Source: DASSTY01 sp035760645
Lineage (GTDB): Bacteria > Gemmatimonadota > Gemmatimonadetes > Gemmatimonadales > GWC2-71-9
Assembly: GCA_035760645.1 (NCBI GenBank)
Contig: DASTSO010000024.1
Span: 1-64,000, forward strand
DNA: 64,000 nucleotides
Direction: 5' to 3'
The translations under genes and the position numbers were made by a program. Below the pieces are notes generated by a model that saw only the letters and a program-made list of their open reading frames with translations, did no database searches and was not told the origin of the DNA. This document shows positions 9,700 to 18,352 of this stretch, piece after piece. How positions within the stretch are numbered: position 1 is the stretch's first letter; every line of letters starts with the position of its first letter.

Positions 9700-10827
9700 A
9701 TGACCGACACCCCCTTCACCCCGGCCGCCGTCCTCGTGACCGGCGGCGCCGGATTCATCGGGTCCAACCTCGTCCGCTGGATCCTGACCCACGTGCCCGG
9801 CGTCCGGGTCGTGAACCTCGACCTGCTCACCTACGCCGGCAACCTCGAGAGCCTCGCGGACATGGCCGCGCGCCACGGCGCCCGCGGCGACGGCCGCTAC
9901 TTCTTCGTCCGCGGCGACGTGGCCGATGCGGCGCTCGTGAGCGCCCTGCTCGCGGGCGAGGCGACCGAGCCCGGCACCGGGCGCCCCCTGCCCCGCGTGG
10001 ACGCGGTCCTGCACCTCGCGGCCGAGTCGCACGTGGACCGCTCGATCCTCGGGCCGGCCGTCTTCGTCGAGACCAACGTGCGCGGCACGCTCGCGCTGCT
10101 CGAGGCCGCCCGCGCGGAGCTCGCGGCGCGGCCGCGGCCGTTCCGCTTCCTCGACGTGAGCACCGACGAGGTGTATGGCTCGCTCGGGCCCGCCGATCCG
10201 GCCTTCACCGAGCGCACGCCGCTCGCGCCGAACAGCCCCTACTCGGCGAGCAAGGCGGGCGCCGACTGCCTCGTCAGGGCCTATCACGAGACGTTCAAGC
10301 TGCCCTGCCTGACGACGCGCTGCTCGAACAACTACGGCCCGTACCAGTTTCCCGAGAAGCTCTTCCCGCTCATGATCACGCGCGCGCTCCGCGACGAGCC
10401 GCTGCCGGTCTACGGCGACGGGATGAACGTGCGCGACTGGCTCCACGTGGACGACCACGCGGAGGCGCTCTGGACGGTGCTCGCGCGCGGCCGCGTCGGC
10501 GAGGTGTACAACATCGGCGGCGAGAGCGAGATGCCGAACCTCGAGATCGTGCGCGCGCTGCTCGCCAGTCTCGGGAAGCCGGAATCGCTGATCCGCTTCG
10601 TCACCGACCGCCCGGGGCACGACCGCCGCTACGCGATCGACATCGCGAAGATCCGCGGCGAGCTCGGCTGGCGCCCGCGGCGCACGCTCGGGGAGGGGCT
10701 CCGCCAGACGGTCGAGTGGTATCTCGCGAACCGCGAGTGGTGGACCCGCGTGCTGAGCGAAGCGTACCAGGCGACGAACGCCCTCTACCTCGCGGCGCCC
10801 GACCCGGGAGACCCGGCGTGCGCGTGA
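9700..10827 (+). CDS. rfbB: dTDP-glucose 4,6-dehydratase
   Basis: Second step of dTDP-L-rhamnose synthesis; an NAD-dependent extended SDR giving dTDP-4-keto-6-deoxyglucose. The 375 residues contain the nucleotide motif '[10 protein letters not shown]', the catalytic 'STDEVYG' (Asp-Glu pair), the 'YSASKAG' Tyr/Lys pair, and '[15 protein letters not shown]', specific for this dehydratase. It is slightly longer than the E. coli protein because of a short insert before '[16 protein letters not shown]'. Gene order here is A-C-B-D. The stop overlaps the rfbD coding region. Confidence 0.97.
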   Translation: MTDTPFTPAAVLVTGGAGFIGSNLVRWILTHVPGVRVVNLDLLTYAGNLESLADMAARHGARGDGRYFFVRGDVADAALVSALLAGEATEPGTGRPLPRVDAVLHLAAESHVDRSILGPAVFVETNVRGTLALLEAARAELAARPRPFRFLDVSTDEVYGSLGPADPAFTERTPLAPNSPYSASKAGADCLVRAYHETFKLPCLTTRCSNNYGPYQFPEKLFPLMITRALRDEPLPVYGDGMNVRDWLHVDDHAEALWTVLARGRVGEVYNIGGESEMPNLEIVRALLASLGKPESLIRFVTDRPGHDRRYAIDIAKIRGELGWRPRRTLGEGLRQTVEWYLANREWWTRVLSEAYQATNALYLAAPDPGDPACA

Positions 10828-11684
10828 TGCTGCTCGGCGCCGGCGGAATGCTCGGCCGCGACCTCGCGGCGAGTGCGCCGCCCGACGCCGCCATCGCGCC
10901 GTTCACGCATGGCGAGCTCGATCTGCTCGACGAGGACGCCCTGGTGCGCGCGCTCGAGGAGGTGCGGCCCGACGTGGTGCTGAACGCGGCCGCCTACACC
11001 GCGGTGGACCGCGCCGAGAGCGAGCGCGAGCGGGCGCTGGCGGTGAACGGCGCCGCCCCCGGGACGCTGGGCCGCCACGCGGCGGCGCACGGGGCGCGCG
11101 TCGTCCACTTCTCGACCGATTACGTCTTCGACGGCGAGGGCGCGGCACCCTGGCCGGAGGACGCGCCGCTGCGGCCGATCAATTATTACGGGGAGACGAA
11201 GCTGGAAGGCGAGCGGCGACTCCTCGCGAGCGGGGCCGATGCCCTGATCCTCCGCACGCAGTGGCTCTTCGGCGAGCACGGTCGCTCGTTTCCGCGGACG
11301 ATGTGGGCGCGCGCGCGCCGTGGCGAGGCGACCCGCGTCGTCGCCGACCAGATCGGGAAGCCGACGGCGACGGCCGATCTGGCCGGAGCCACCTGGCGCC
11401 TCCTCGCGCGCGGGGCCCGCGGCGTGCTGCACGTGGCGAACGCGGGCACGGCGACCTGGTACGACGTCGCCGCCGCCGTCTTCGCGCGTGCCGGACAGGC
11501 CGCGCTGCTCGCCGCGTGCGCCACGGCCGATTTTCCGACCCCGGCACGCCGACCGCGCTGGAGCGTCCTCGACACCACGCGCGCCGAGCGGCTGCTCGGT
11601 GCCCCGTTGCCGCACTGGCGCACGGCCCTCGACCGCTTCCTCGACCACCTCGCCACTCTCGACGGCAGCAGCCGGAAGGCATGA
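10818..11684 (+). CDS. rfbD: dTDP-4-dehydrorhamnose reductase
   Basis: Last step of dTDP-L-rhamnose synthesis, reducing the 4-keto group with NAD(P)H. The 288 residues begin [16 protein letters not shown], with '[15 protein letters not shown]', '[10 protein letters not shown]', '[11 protein letters not shown]' (Tyr/Lys pair) and 'LRTQWLFG'. Three starts are possible: GTG 10818, GTG 10824 and ATG 10827. I prefer GTG 10818 because it gives the usual M-R-V-x-L-L-G opening and has GGGAG seven bases upstream; it overlaps rfbB by ten bases. The stop overlaps the next start (ATGA). Confidence 0.95.
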   Translation: MRVMLLGAGGMLGRDLAASAPPDAAIAPFTHGELDLLDEDALVRALEEVRPDVVLNAAAYTAVDRAESERERALAVNGAAPGTLGRHAAAHGARVVHFSTDYVFDGEGAAPWPEDAPLRPINYYGETKLEGERRLLASGADALILRTQWLFGEHGRSFPRTMWARARRGEATRVVADQIGKPTATADLAGATWRLLARGARGVLHVANAGTATWYDVAAAVFARAGQAALLAACATADFPTPARRPRWSVLDTTRAERLLGAPLPHWRTALDRFLDHLATLDGSSRKA

Positions 11685-12442
11685 ACAACAGCGATCGTGC
11701 CTGGGAGCGCTGGGGCGCTGAGGATCCCTACTGGGGCGTGCTCTCGTCCGACCAGTACCGCAAGGAGAACCTCGATGCCGCCGCCCTCGAGCGGTTCTGG
11801 GCGAGCGGCGAGGCGCATGTGGCGGGGCTCCTCGAGCAGATCCACCGCCACCTCGATCCCGGGTTCGCGCCCCGCCGGGTGCTCGACTTCGGCTGCGGGG
11901 TCGGACGCCTGGTGGTGCCGTTCGCGCGCCGGGCCGAGACGGTCGTGGGGATGGACGTGAGCGAGTCGATGCGGCGCGAGGCGCGGGCGAACTGCGAGCG
12001 GATGGGGGTGGCGAACGTCGCCCTCGTTCCCTCCGACGACCGGCTCTCGGCGCTCGAGGGACAATTCGATCTGGTGCACTCCTACATCGTCTTCCAGCAC
12101 ATTCCGACCGCGCGCGGCGAGCGGATCCTCGCGCGGCTCGCCGAGCGGATCACGCCGGACGGCGTGGGGGCGATCCAGCTGCCCTATCACCGCAGCGCTC
12201 CCGCCCTGCGCCGGGCCGTGAACTGGACGAGGCAGCGGGTGCCGGGCGCCAACGCGCTCGTGAATGCGGCACAGGGGCGCCCGGTGGGGACGCCCCTGAT
12301 CCAGATGAATCGCTACGATCTCGGCCGGCTCTATGTGATGCTCGAGCGCGCCGGCTTCGATCGCATCGCGGCGCTGCTGACCCACGCCGCGACCTACCAC
12401 AGCGCCACGCTCCTCTTCCAGCGCAGCGGCGATCGCCGCTGA
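11681..12442 (+). CDS. Class I SAM-dependent methyltransferase
   Basis: Predicted to methylate a sugar hydroxyl or another small acceptor, judging by its place at the end of the rhamnose operon. The 253-residue protein carries SAM motif I 'VLDFGCGVGRLVVP' near residue 66, an acidic ribose-binding 'VVGMDVSESM', and 'FDLVHSYIVFQHIP'. The start overlaps the rfbD stop by four bases. Its end is only 15 bases from the end of the oppositely oriented glycosyltransferase gene, with a palindrome spanning the stop. The acceptor is not predictable. Confidence 0.85.
   Translation: MNNSDRAWERWGAEDPYWGVLSSDQYRKENLDAAALERFWASGEAHVAGLLEQIHRHLDPGFAPRRVLDFGCGVGRLVVPFARRAETVVGMDVSESMRREARANCERMGVANVALVPSDDRLSALEGQFDLVHSYIVFQHIPTARGERILARLAERITPDGVGAIQLPYHRSAPALRRAVNWTRQRVPGANALVNAAQGRPVGTPLIQMNRYDLGRLYVMLERAGFDRIAALLTHAATYHSATLLFQRSGDRR
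12425..12440. repeat. 16-bp perfect palindrome at a convergent gene junction
   Basis: agcggcgatcgccgct reads the same on both strands and overlaps the last codons of the methyltransferase gene. As RNA it could fold as a 6-bp stem with a GATC loop on either transcript. It is the only structure near the meeting point of the two polysaccharide arms; a terminator role is possible but weakly supported. Confidence 0.4.
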
Positions 12443-12457
12443 ACCCCAGCCGATCGG

Positions 12458-13429
12458 TCAGGCCCGCTCCGCCGCGCCCGCGGCTCGGCGGTAGTACCAC
12501 CGCTGCCGGGAGATCAACGCGACCAGGCGCCGCGGCATCCACCGCCCCGCGCCGGCCAGCGCCACCCCCAGCGCCCGCGCTAGGACGTCGGCCGCCACCG
12601 CCGCCCGGCCCGCCCCATCGCCGCCCCGCCCCGACAGGATGGCGGCGGCGAGGGCGGCATGACTCGGCCGCCCCGTGGGTGCCCGCACGTCGAAGCGGCG
12701 GCGGATGTCGCGCAGGCTCGTCGCGGCGTCGAAGGTGCGCCGCAACTGCTCGAAGAACGGATAGTTGTGCGCGTGGTAGACCGCGGCCGCTCCGGCGTAG
12801 GCGACCCGCCAGCCGGCGTCGAGGAGGGTGAGCGCGGCCGCGACGTCCTCGCCCGAGAGCAGGTCCGGTACGAACCCGCCCGCCGCGCGCAGCGGCGCCA
12901 CGCGGTATGCGGCGTTGGCGTTGGAGATCGGCAGCTTGGTCAGGTCGATCGTCCGGCCGGGACCGAGCGCAATGGGAAACCCGTCGGCCGGATAGCGGGC
13001 GGAGCGGAAGGCGCGCTCGGCCGGCGTGGCGTCGTCGCCCGCGATCTGGCGGCCGTACACGGCGCCGAGTCCCGGGTCGGCGGCGAAGGGCGCGACGAGG
13101 GAGGCGTGCCACCCCTCGTCCACCGGAAACGCATCGTCGGAGACCAGCGTGACGAGCTCGGTCCGCACCTGCTCCAGGGCGAAGGTGCGTGTCGTGCCGT
13201 GCCCGAATGCCTCGGGCGGGATCGTCAGCACGCGAACGTGCAGGCCCGGAACGACCAGGTCGCCGAGCGCGGCGCGGCCGTTCCAGACGACCAGCGCCTC
13301 CACCGGCGGAAGCGTCTGCCGGGCCGCCTGTTCGAGCAGGCGGCGGAGCCGCGCCGGCTGGGAGCAGGCGAGCACCACCAGGGTCGACCGCGACCCCGAC
13401 GCAGGAGGTGGCGCCACGTCGGCGCTCAC
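12458..13429 (-). CDS. Glycosyltransferase family 2 (GT-A fold), rhamnosyltransferase-like
   Basis: Probable inverting glycosyltransferase of the repeat-unit assembly, 323 residues. The N-terminal half has 'STLVVLACSQPARLRRLLEQ', the metal/nucleotide motif 'LVSDDAFPVDEGW' (DxD-like) and 'GAVYGRQIAGDDATP', a pattern common in bacterial rhamnosyltransferases. Later 'DLLSGEDVAAALTLLDAGWRVAY' supplies the ED motif that usually holds the catalytic base. The GTG at 13429 is chosen because it overlaps the stop of the upstream Wzz-like gene (GTGA). It is last in the leftward arm. Rhamnose as donor is a guess supported by the rfb genes next door. Confidence 0.85.
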   Translation of the reverse strand: MSADVAPPPASGSRSTLVVLACSQPARLRRLLEQAARQTLPPVEALVVWNGRAALGDLVVPGLHVRVLTIPPEAFGHGTTRTFALEQVRTELVTLVSDDAFPVDEGWHASLVAPFAADPGLGAVYGRQIAGDDATPAERAFRSARYPADGFPIALGPGRTIDLTKLPISNANAAYRVAPLRAAGGFVPDLLSGEDVAAALTLLDAGWRVAYAGAAAVYHAHNYPFFEQLRRTFDAATSLRDIRRRFDVRAPTGRPSHAALAAAILSGRGGDGAGRAAVAADVLARALGVALAGAGRWMPRRLVALISRQRWYYRRAAGAAERA

Positions 13430-14499
13430 GGCGCGCGGCGCCCGCCCGGGCGCAGGCGCACGAACTCGGCGTAGGCCTCCGGGTCGGCCAGCGGCTGCCG
13501 CGCGGCGAGATCGGCCATGAAGGCGACGGCGACGCCGAGGAGGAGCCCGAGCACGGTGCCGAGAATCCCGCTCATCAGGAGCCCCGTGCCCGAGCGCGTC
13601 GCGGACCGCTCGGGCTGCTCGACCACCGTGATCACCGGTGTGTCGCGCACCTCGTCGAGCCGAGCCTCCTCGTAGGATTTCCGCAGCGACCCGACGAGCT
13701 CCTGCTGGTGCTCCACGCGCCGCTGCAGCCGGGCGTGCTGCGCCATGAGGACGGGCGAGTCCTGGAAGCCGCGGTTCGCGCTCAGGAACGCCGTGAGAGC
13801 GTCCTCCGCCGCGCGCTGCTCGCGCTGCGCGTCCTGCATCCGCGTCTCGGCGAAGCGCCGCTCGTTGCTCGCCCGCGACTGCCGCCGCTCCAGGTTGTAT
13901 TCGTTGACGAGATCGAGCAGCCGGCGGTTGATCCGCTCGGCGAGCTCCGGGGCGTCGGCGGTCACCTTGACCGTGATCGTATTCGCCTTGAGGTCGGGGC
14001 TCGAGTTGACGCGGCTCCGCAGCTTCTGGATCGCCCGCTTCTCGCGCTCGAGCGGCGTCGCGCCCGTGGCGTCGAGGATCTCGAGGAGCGGCCGCGTCAC
14101 GCCGCTGTCGGCGCCCGGCACCGGAAACGCGGTGTGGACCGCGGCGCGCAGGATGTCGCGCGACACCGGCAGCTCGGCGTAGAAGTTGAGACTCTCCCCC
14201 GTGGCCGGCATGCCGGTGGAGATCCCGAACTGCGAGGCGAGCCCCGACAGCCGCGAGCTCTGGCTCTCGTTCGCCTGCGGCATGAACTCCGACGAGGCGA
14301 CCCACGCGCGGCCGAGCCGCGCGAGGACCATCGTCATGACGAGCACCACCGCCGCCACCGCGATCAGCAGGCGGCGGCGGCGCAGCACCACGTTCGCCAG
14401 CGCGAGGAGCGACAGGCCGCCGTCGTCGCCGGCCCGCGGCGCGACGGGCGCCGGGCCGGCGGGGCCGAGGTCGGACTGCGCGGCGGAGGAAAGGGACAC
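13426..14499 (-). CDS. wzz: Wzz-type polysaccharide co-polymerase (chain-length determinant)
   Basis: Inner-membrane protein expected to control polymer length with Wzy. The 357 residues have a hydrophobic segment near 44-63, a long periplasmic domain with predicted coiled coil (about residues 170-280), and a C-terminal membrane segment near 308-331 ('GILGTVLGLLLGVAVAF'). No autokinase domain follows the second segment, unlike Wzc or BY-kinase fusions, so it is a class 1 or split system. No BY-kinase gene lies in the window, although a CpsB-type phosphatase lies at 39-40 kb. The stop overlaps the family 2 glycosyltransferase start. Confidence 0.85.
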   Translation of the reverse strand: MSLSSAAQSDLGPAGPAPVAPRAGDDGGLSLLALANVVLRRRRLLIAVAAVVLVMTMVLARLGRAWVASSEFMPQANESQSSRLSGLASQFGISTGMPATGESLNFYAELPVSRDILRAAVHTAFPVPGADSGVTRPLLEILDATGATPLEREKRAIQKLRSRVNSSPDLKANTITVKVTADAPELAERINRRLLDLVNEYNLERRQSRASNERRFAETRMQDAQREQRAAEDALTAFLSANRGFQDSPVLMAQHARLQRRVEHQQELVGSLRKSYEEARLDEVRDTPVITVVEQPERSATRSGTGLLMSGILGTVLGLLLGVAVAFMADLAARQPLADPEAYAEFVRLRPGGRRAP

Positions 14500-14513
14500 G
14501 GGGCCTCCCGCGG

Positions 14514-15704
14514 TCAGGACGTCAAGGCGGCCGCGCGCCCGGCGGGCGCGGCGGGCAGGGGACGCGGCGCCGCGGCGCCACGCAGAATGTCGTAGATCGT
14601 GCGGGCGGTGGCGCGCCAGCCGAAGGCCGTGGCCCGCGCCAGCCCGCGCTCGACGAGGGCGCCCCGGAGGGCCGGCTCCGCGAGCACGCGGTCGATCGCG
14701 CCGGCGAGCGCCGGGGCCGAGCCCGCCTCGACGAACAGGACGGCGTCGCCGCCGATCTCGGGCAGGGCGGACGCGCGCGAGGCGATCACCGGACAGCCCG
14801 CCGCCATCGCCTCGACGAGCGGGATGCCGAAGCTCTCGTGCAGCGAGGGGAAGACGAAGGCCGCCGCGCCGCGATAGAGCGCGGCGAGGTCCCGCTGGGC
14901 GACGTACGGATGGGCGACGACCGCGCCCCGCGTCTCCGCGTCGAGCCCGGCGAGCAGCGGCCCGAGATACGCCTCCGCGTATCCCGCGATCACCAGCCGC
15001 AGCGCCGGGTGCCGCCGGCGCACCTCGGGCAGCGCGGCGAGCAGCGTTTCGACGTTCTTGTGCGGATAGAACGCGCCGACGGTGAACAGGTAGTCGCCCG
15101 CCGCCCCGTAGCGCGCGCGCACGGCGGCCTCCTCCGGCCCCGGCTCCGGCCGGAACGTCCCGGCGTCGTACCCGTTGTAGGCGAACGCCAGCCGCTCCTC
15201 CGGCAGCCCATAGATGCGGCGGAGCACCTCCAGGGCATACCGCGACGTCGTGACGACCCGCGCGCTCGCCCGCATCAGCCGCGGGACGACGTGGCGGAAG
15301 TAGCGGTACTGGAGCCGGTGCTGGGCCGGGAACCGGAACGACACCTCGACGTCGTTCTGGATCGTCAGCACCTGCGGGACGCCGGGCAGCCGGTACGGCA
15401 GCCCGTGGTGGGTCGTGCTGTAGAAGAGATCGTATCCGCCCCGGCGCAGCAGCGCGGGGAGCGCGGTCTGCGTCCAGGCGAGGCGAAACATCCCGCCCGG
15501 CTTCCCGTACCGGGGCTGGACGAAGCGCGACAGCGCGACCACGTCCGCGCCCGACCCCGCGAAGGCCTCCGGATAGCCGGTGAGCACGGTGAGTCGGTCC
15601 CCGTCCTCGAGCATCCCCGCGAGCTCCCGCACGACGCTCGTGGTATAGATGCCGAGCCCGGTCGGCCGGGCGTCTACGATCGAAGCGTTGACGGCGACGT
15701 GCAT
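14514..15704 (-). CDS. Glycosyltransferase family 4 (mannosyl/rhamnosyltransferase-like)
   Basis: Retaining GT-B enzyme of 396 residues. It starts MHVAVNASIVDARPTGLGIY, a glycine-rich acceptor loop typical of WbaZ-like mannosyl- or rhamnosyltransferases, followed by 'LFTVGAFYPHKNVETLLAAL' and EX7E in 'HESFGIPLVEAMAAGCPVIAS'. It lies 14 bases upstream of the Wzz-like gene and 75 bases downstream of the wzy-like gene. Specificity cannot be deduced. Confidence 0.88.
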   Translation of the reverse strand: MHVAVNASIVDARPTGLGIYTTSVVRELAGMLEDGDRLTVLTGYPEAFAGSGADVVALSRFVQPRYGKPGGMFRLAWTQTALPALLRRGGYDLFYSTTHHGLPYRLPGVPQVLTIQNDVEVSFRFPAQHRLQYRYFRHVVPRLMRASARVVTTSRYALEVLRRIYGLPEERLAFAYNGYDAGTFRPEPGPEEAAVRARYGAAGDYLFTVGAFYPHKNVETLLAALPEVRRRHPALRLVIAGYAEAYLGPLLAGLDAETRGAVVAHPYVAQRDLAALYRGAAAFVFPSLHESFGIPLVEAMAAGCPVIASRASALPEIGGDAVLFVEAGSAPALAGAIDRVLAEPALRGALVERGLARATAFGWRATARTIYDILRGAAAPRPLPAAPAGRAAALTS

Positions 15705-15779
15705 GCGTGAGGCGTCGGGGACCGGGTAGAGCCGGGGGTCTCGGGCGAGGGCAATCTTACCCCGCGCGTCGCCGACGGG

Positions 15780-17198
15780 TCAAGGCGAGTCGGGACTCGG
15801 CTCGGCGCCGAGATACCACCAGGCGAAGCCCAGGCCGATCCAGTAGCTGAAGAACCGGAGCGAGTCCGCGTTCATGCCGGAGAGCAGGACGCCGACCAGG
15901 CTGACGATGAGGGCAAGCCCCAGTCCGGCGTCCTCCGAGCGGGCGCCGACCCGCCGGTACCGGCGCCAGCAGGCGACGAGGACGCCGAGCCAGCAGGCGA
16001 CCCAGAGCCCGAGCCCCACGAAGCCGACTTCCGCGGCGAGGCGGGCGTAGAGGCTCTGGGCCGGGGCCCAGGGCGAGTCCGCCGCCCCGCTCATCCACAT
16101 CTGCACCTCCTCGCTCTGGCGCGCCCACAGCGGCACGAAACTCGGCATCCAGAAGCCGTACTGGCCCAGCCCGACGCCCGCCACGGGGGCGGCGAGCCCC
16201 ATGCGGAAGGCCGCGGCCTGCGCACCCGCGCGGCTGACGTTGGAGAGATTCTCGCTGCTCAGCAGGGAGCTGAAGACCTGCGTGACGGAGCGGTCCGACA
16301 CGGCCGCACCCCGCAGGACGAACGCGCCCGCGAGGCCCGCCAGCGCCAGCCCGCCCACGAGCGCCCAGATCCGCCGCCGGGGAATGGCGGTTCGGCGGGC
16401 GGCGAAGGCGAGCCCGACGTAGAGCAGCACCTGGACGGAGGTGATGACGTACGCGGTGCGCGACCAGCTCAGACCGATCAGGAGCACCATGTAGGCCGTC
16501 AGCCCGAGGTAGAGGCCCGCGCGCCGGGTCGCCGTGAAGTAGTAGCTCAGCAGCCACGGGAGCACGAAGCCGCAGTACATCCCGAACCAGGACGGCTCGC
16601 CCGAGACCGAGCGCACGCGGCCGAAGTACCCCGCCCCTTCGCCGTGCACCAGGTGGTCGATCGTGGCGTACACCCCCGGCGGGGCCAGGCCCAGATAGGA
16701 GCCGACCTCGAAGAGCGAGTACGCCCCCGCGAGGAGAAACGAGATGAGCGCGAAGCGCCGCAGCCACCCGAGCGGGTGGCGCAGGCGTCCGGCGAGGTGG
16801 CGGACGAGCACCGCGGCGAGGAGCACGAAGACGAGCAGGACCACCTGCAGGACCAGCTTCGACGGCCCGCGCCGCGCCTTCGTTTCCGCCGCCAGGATGT
16901 CGGGGAGGTTCACCACGGCGGAGAGGAGGCACCAGAGCAAGAAGCAGCCGAGCCCCGCGGCGGTCCAGTGCCACCGGCGCGCGATCCGCCCGCCGGCGCC
17001 CAATTCCACCACCCAGCACGCGAGCGCGACGACGAGCGCGTAGAACGCGCCCTCGGTGGCGAGCTCGCCGAAGAGGGATTGGAAGTACGGCAGCGAATTG
17101 AAGGGCAGGAGGACGACGGCCGCGGCGAGGCACCCCACCGCGAGGCGCGACGTGAAGGGCGCGCCGTGCGGCAGCCCGCTCCCCTGCCCCGCGCTCAC
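15780..17198 (-). CDS. O-antigen polymerase/ligase family membrane protein (Wzy-like)
   Basis: Polytopic inner-membrane protein of 472 residues, expected to join lipid-linked repeat units in the periplasm or ligate polymer to an acceptor. About ten hydrophobic segments are visible. A large periplasmic loop follows 'GVGLGQYGFWMPSFVPLW', with 'AGVGLGQYG' and 'AQSLYARLAAEVGFVGLGLW' matching the Wzy_C/O-antigen ligase pattern. The GTG at 17198 overlaps the stop of the upstream glycosyltransferase gene by four bases. Polymerase is preferred over ligase because of the neighbouring wzx and wzz genes, but sequence alone cannot separate them. Confidence 0.85.
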   Translation of the reverse strand: MSAGQGSGLPHGAPFTSRLAVGCLAAAVVLLPFNSLPYFQSLFGELATEGAFYALVVALACWVVELGAGGRIARRWHWTAAGLGCFLLWCLLSAVVNLPDILAAETKARRGPSKLVLQVVLLVFVLLAAVLVRHLAGRLRHPLGWLRRFALISFLLAGAYSLFEVGSYLGLAPPGVYATIDHLVHGEGAGYFGRVRSVSGEPSWFGMYCGFVLPWLLSYYFTATRRAGLYLGLTAYMVLLIGLSWSRTAYVITSVQVLLYVGLAFAARRTAIPRRRIWALVGGLALAGLAGAFVLRGAAVSDRSVTQVFSSLLSSENLSNVSRAGAQAAAFRMGLAAPVAGVGLGQYGFWMPSFVPLWARQSEEVQMWMSGAADSPWAPAQSLYARLAAEVGFVGLGLWVACWLGVLVACWRRYRRVGARSEDAGLGLALIVSLVGVLLSGMNADSLRFFSYWIGLGFAWWYLGAEPSPDSP

Positions 17199-18352
17199 AG
17201 CTCGAGCTCCCGCTGCAGCTGCTGCACCCGGCTGGTCCAGTCCGCACGCTCCGCGTAGGCGACCAGCCCCTCGCGCGGCGGCGGCGCCGCGACGGCGGCG
17301 CGAATGGCCGCGACGAACTCGTCCGGCGTCTCGGTGAGCGTGGCGGGACTCGCGAGCGCGTGCAGCTCCCGCCACGCGACGCTGACCGTCGGGATCCCGC
17401 TCGCCAGGTACTCGTAGAGCTTGAGCGGGTTGATGCTGTGCACCAGGCTCGGGTGCCCCGCGACGTCGAAGGGAATCAGCCCCACGTCCGCGTGCTGCAG
17501 ATACGCGGGCAGCTGCTCGTAGGGGCGCCGTCCGAGCAGATGCAGGTTCGGGCGCGGGGCGAGCCGCGTTCGCGCCAGGGCGTCGGGCCCGATCACGACG
17601 AACGAGATCTCGGGTAGCCGCTCGGCGGCGTGCGCCAGCAGGTCGTAGTCGAACCACACGTCGAGCGCGCCGACGTAGATCGCGATCGGCCCGGGCAGTG
17701 ACGCGTACTCGGCGGGTGGCTCCGGGCGCGGCGTCGCGAAGTGCGCGAAGTTCACGCCGTTCGGCAGGTGGAACGCCCGCCGTGCGCCGAGCGCCTCGAC
17801 GTGCGGACGCAGGCTCTCCGCGGTGTAGGCCACGGCATCCACGCGCTGCGCCACCTCCCGCTCCAGCCGCTGCATCGCGGGCGTCGACTTGCCGAATCCC
17901 GTGTTGTTGTCCGCGAGGCGGAAGACGGACCGGCGGTGCGGCAGCGCGTCGAGCCAGAAGCGCTGGGCGACGCTGTCGAGGTAGATCAGGTCCGGCTCGC
18001 CGAAGCCGTGCGCGCGCACCACCCGCCGCGCATCCGGCACGCTGAGCCGCCACCACGAGCGCTGGAGCCGGTCGCCCCGGAGGCCCGGCTTGTTGTGTGG
18101 CGTCGCGAGCGCGCCCGGCACGTAGGTCCAGACCCGCCCGTCGAGCACGCGGCGACCGCCGCTGCGATAGATGTCCAGCCGCTCCCGCAGCTCCGGGCTC
18201 CGCGGGCCGAGCCAGTGGAGGGGCGAGATCGGGTCCGAGACGAACGCGACCTCCCATCCGAGCGCCGCGAATCCGCGCGCCAGATGATGGCTCCCCACCT
18301 GGAAGGGCGAAGACCAGTAGTTCGCGCACGCCATCAGCACGCGTCGCGTCAT
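17195..18352 (-). CDS. Glycosyltransferase, GT-B fold (TuaH-like)
   Basis: Predicted glycosyltransferase of 385 residues. The N-terminus 'VLMACANYWSSPFQVGSHHLA' and the second-domain entry 'PIAIYVGALDVWFDYDLLAHAA' resemble TuaH-type enzymes. Instead of the usual EX7E it has 'NPLKLYEYLASGIPTVSV', common in that subgroup. The ATG at 18352 overlaps the stop of the heparinase-like gene (ATGA), and its own stop overlaps the wzy-like start, so three genes are probably coupled. Confidence 0.82.
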   Translation of the reverse strand: MTRRVLMACANYWSSPFQVGSHHLARGFAALGWEVAFVSDPISPLHWLGPRSPELRERLDIYRSGGRRVLDGRVWTYVPGALATPHNKPGLRGDRLQRSWWRLSVPDARRVVRAHGFGEPDLIYLDSVAQRFWLDALPHRRSVFRLADNNTGFGKSTPAMQRLEREVAQRVDAVAYTAESLRPHVEALGARRAFHLPNGVNFAHFATPRPEPPAEYASLPGPIAIYVGALDVWFDYDLLAHAAERLPEISFVVIGPDALARTRLAPRPNLHLLGRRPYEQLPAYLQHADVGLIPFDVAGHPSLVHSINPLKLYEYLASGIPTVSVAWRELHALASPATLTETPDEFVAAIRAAVAAPPPREGLVAYAERADWTSRVQQLQRELEL

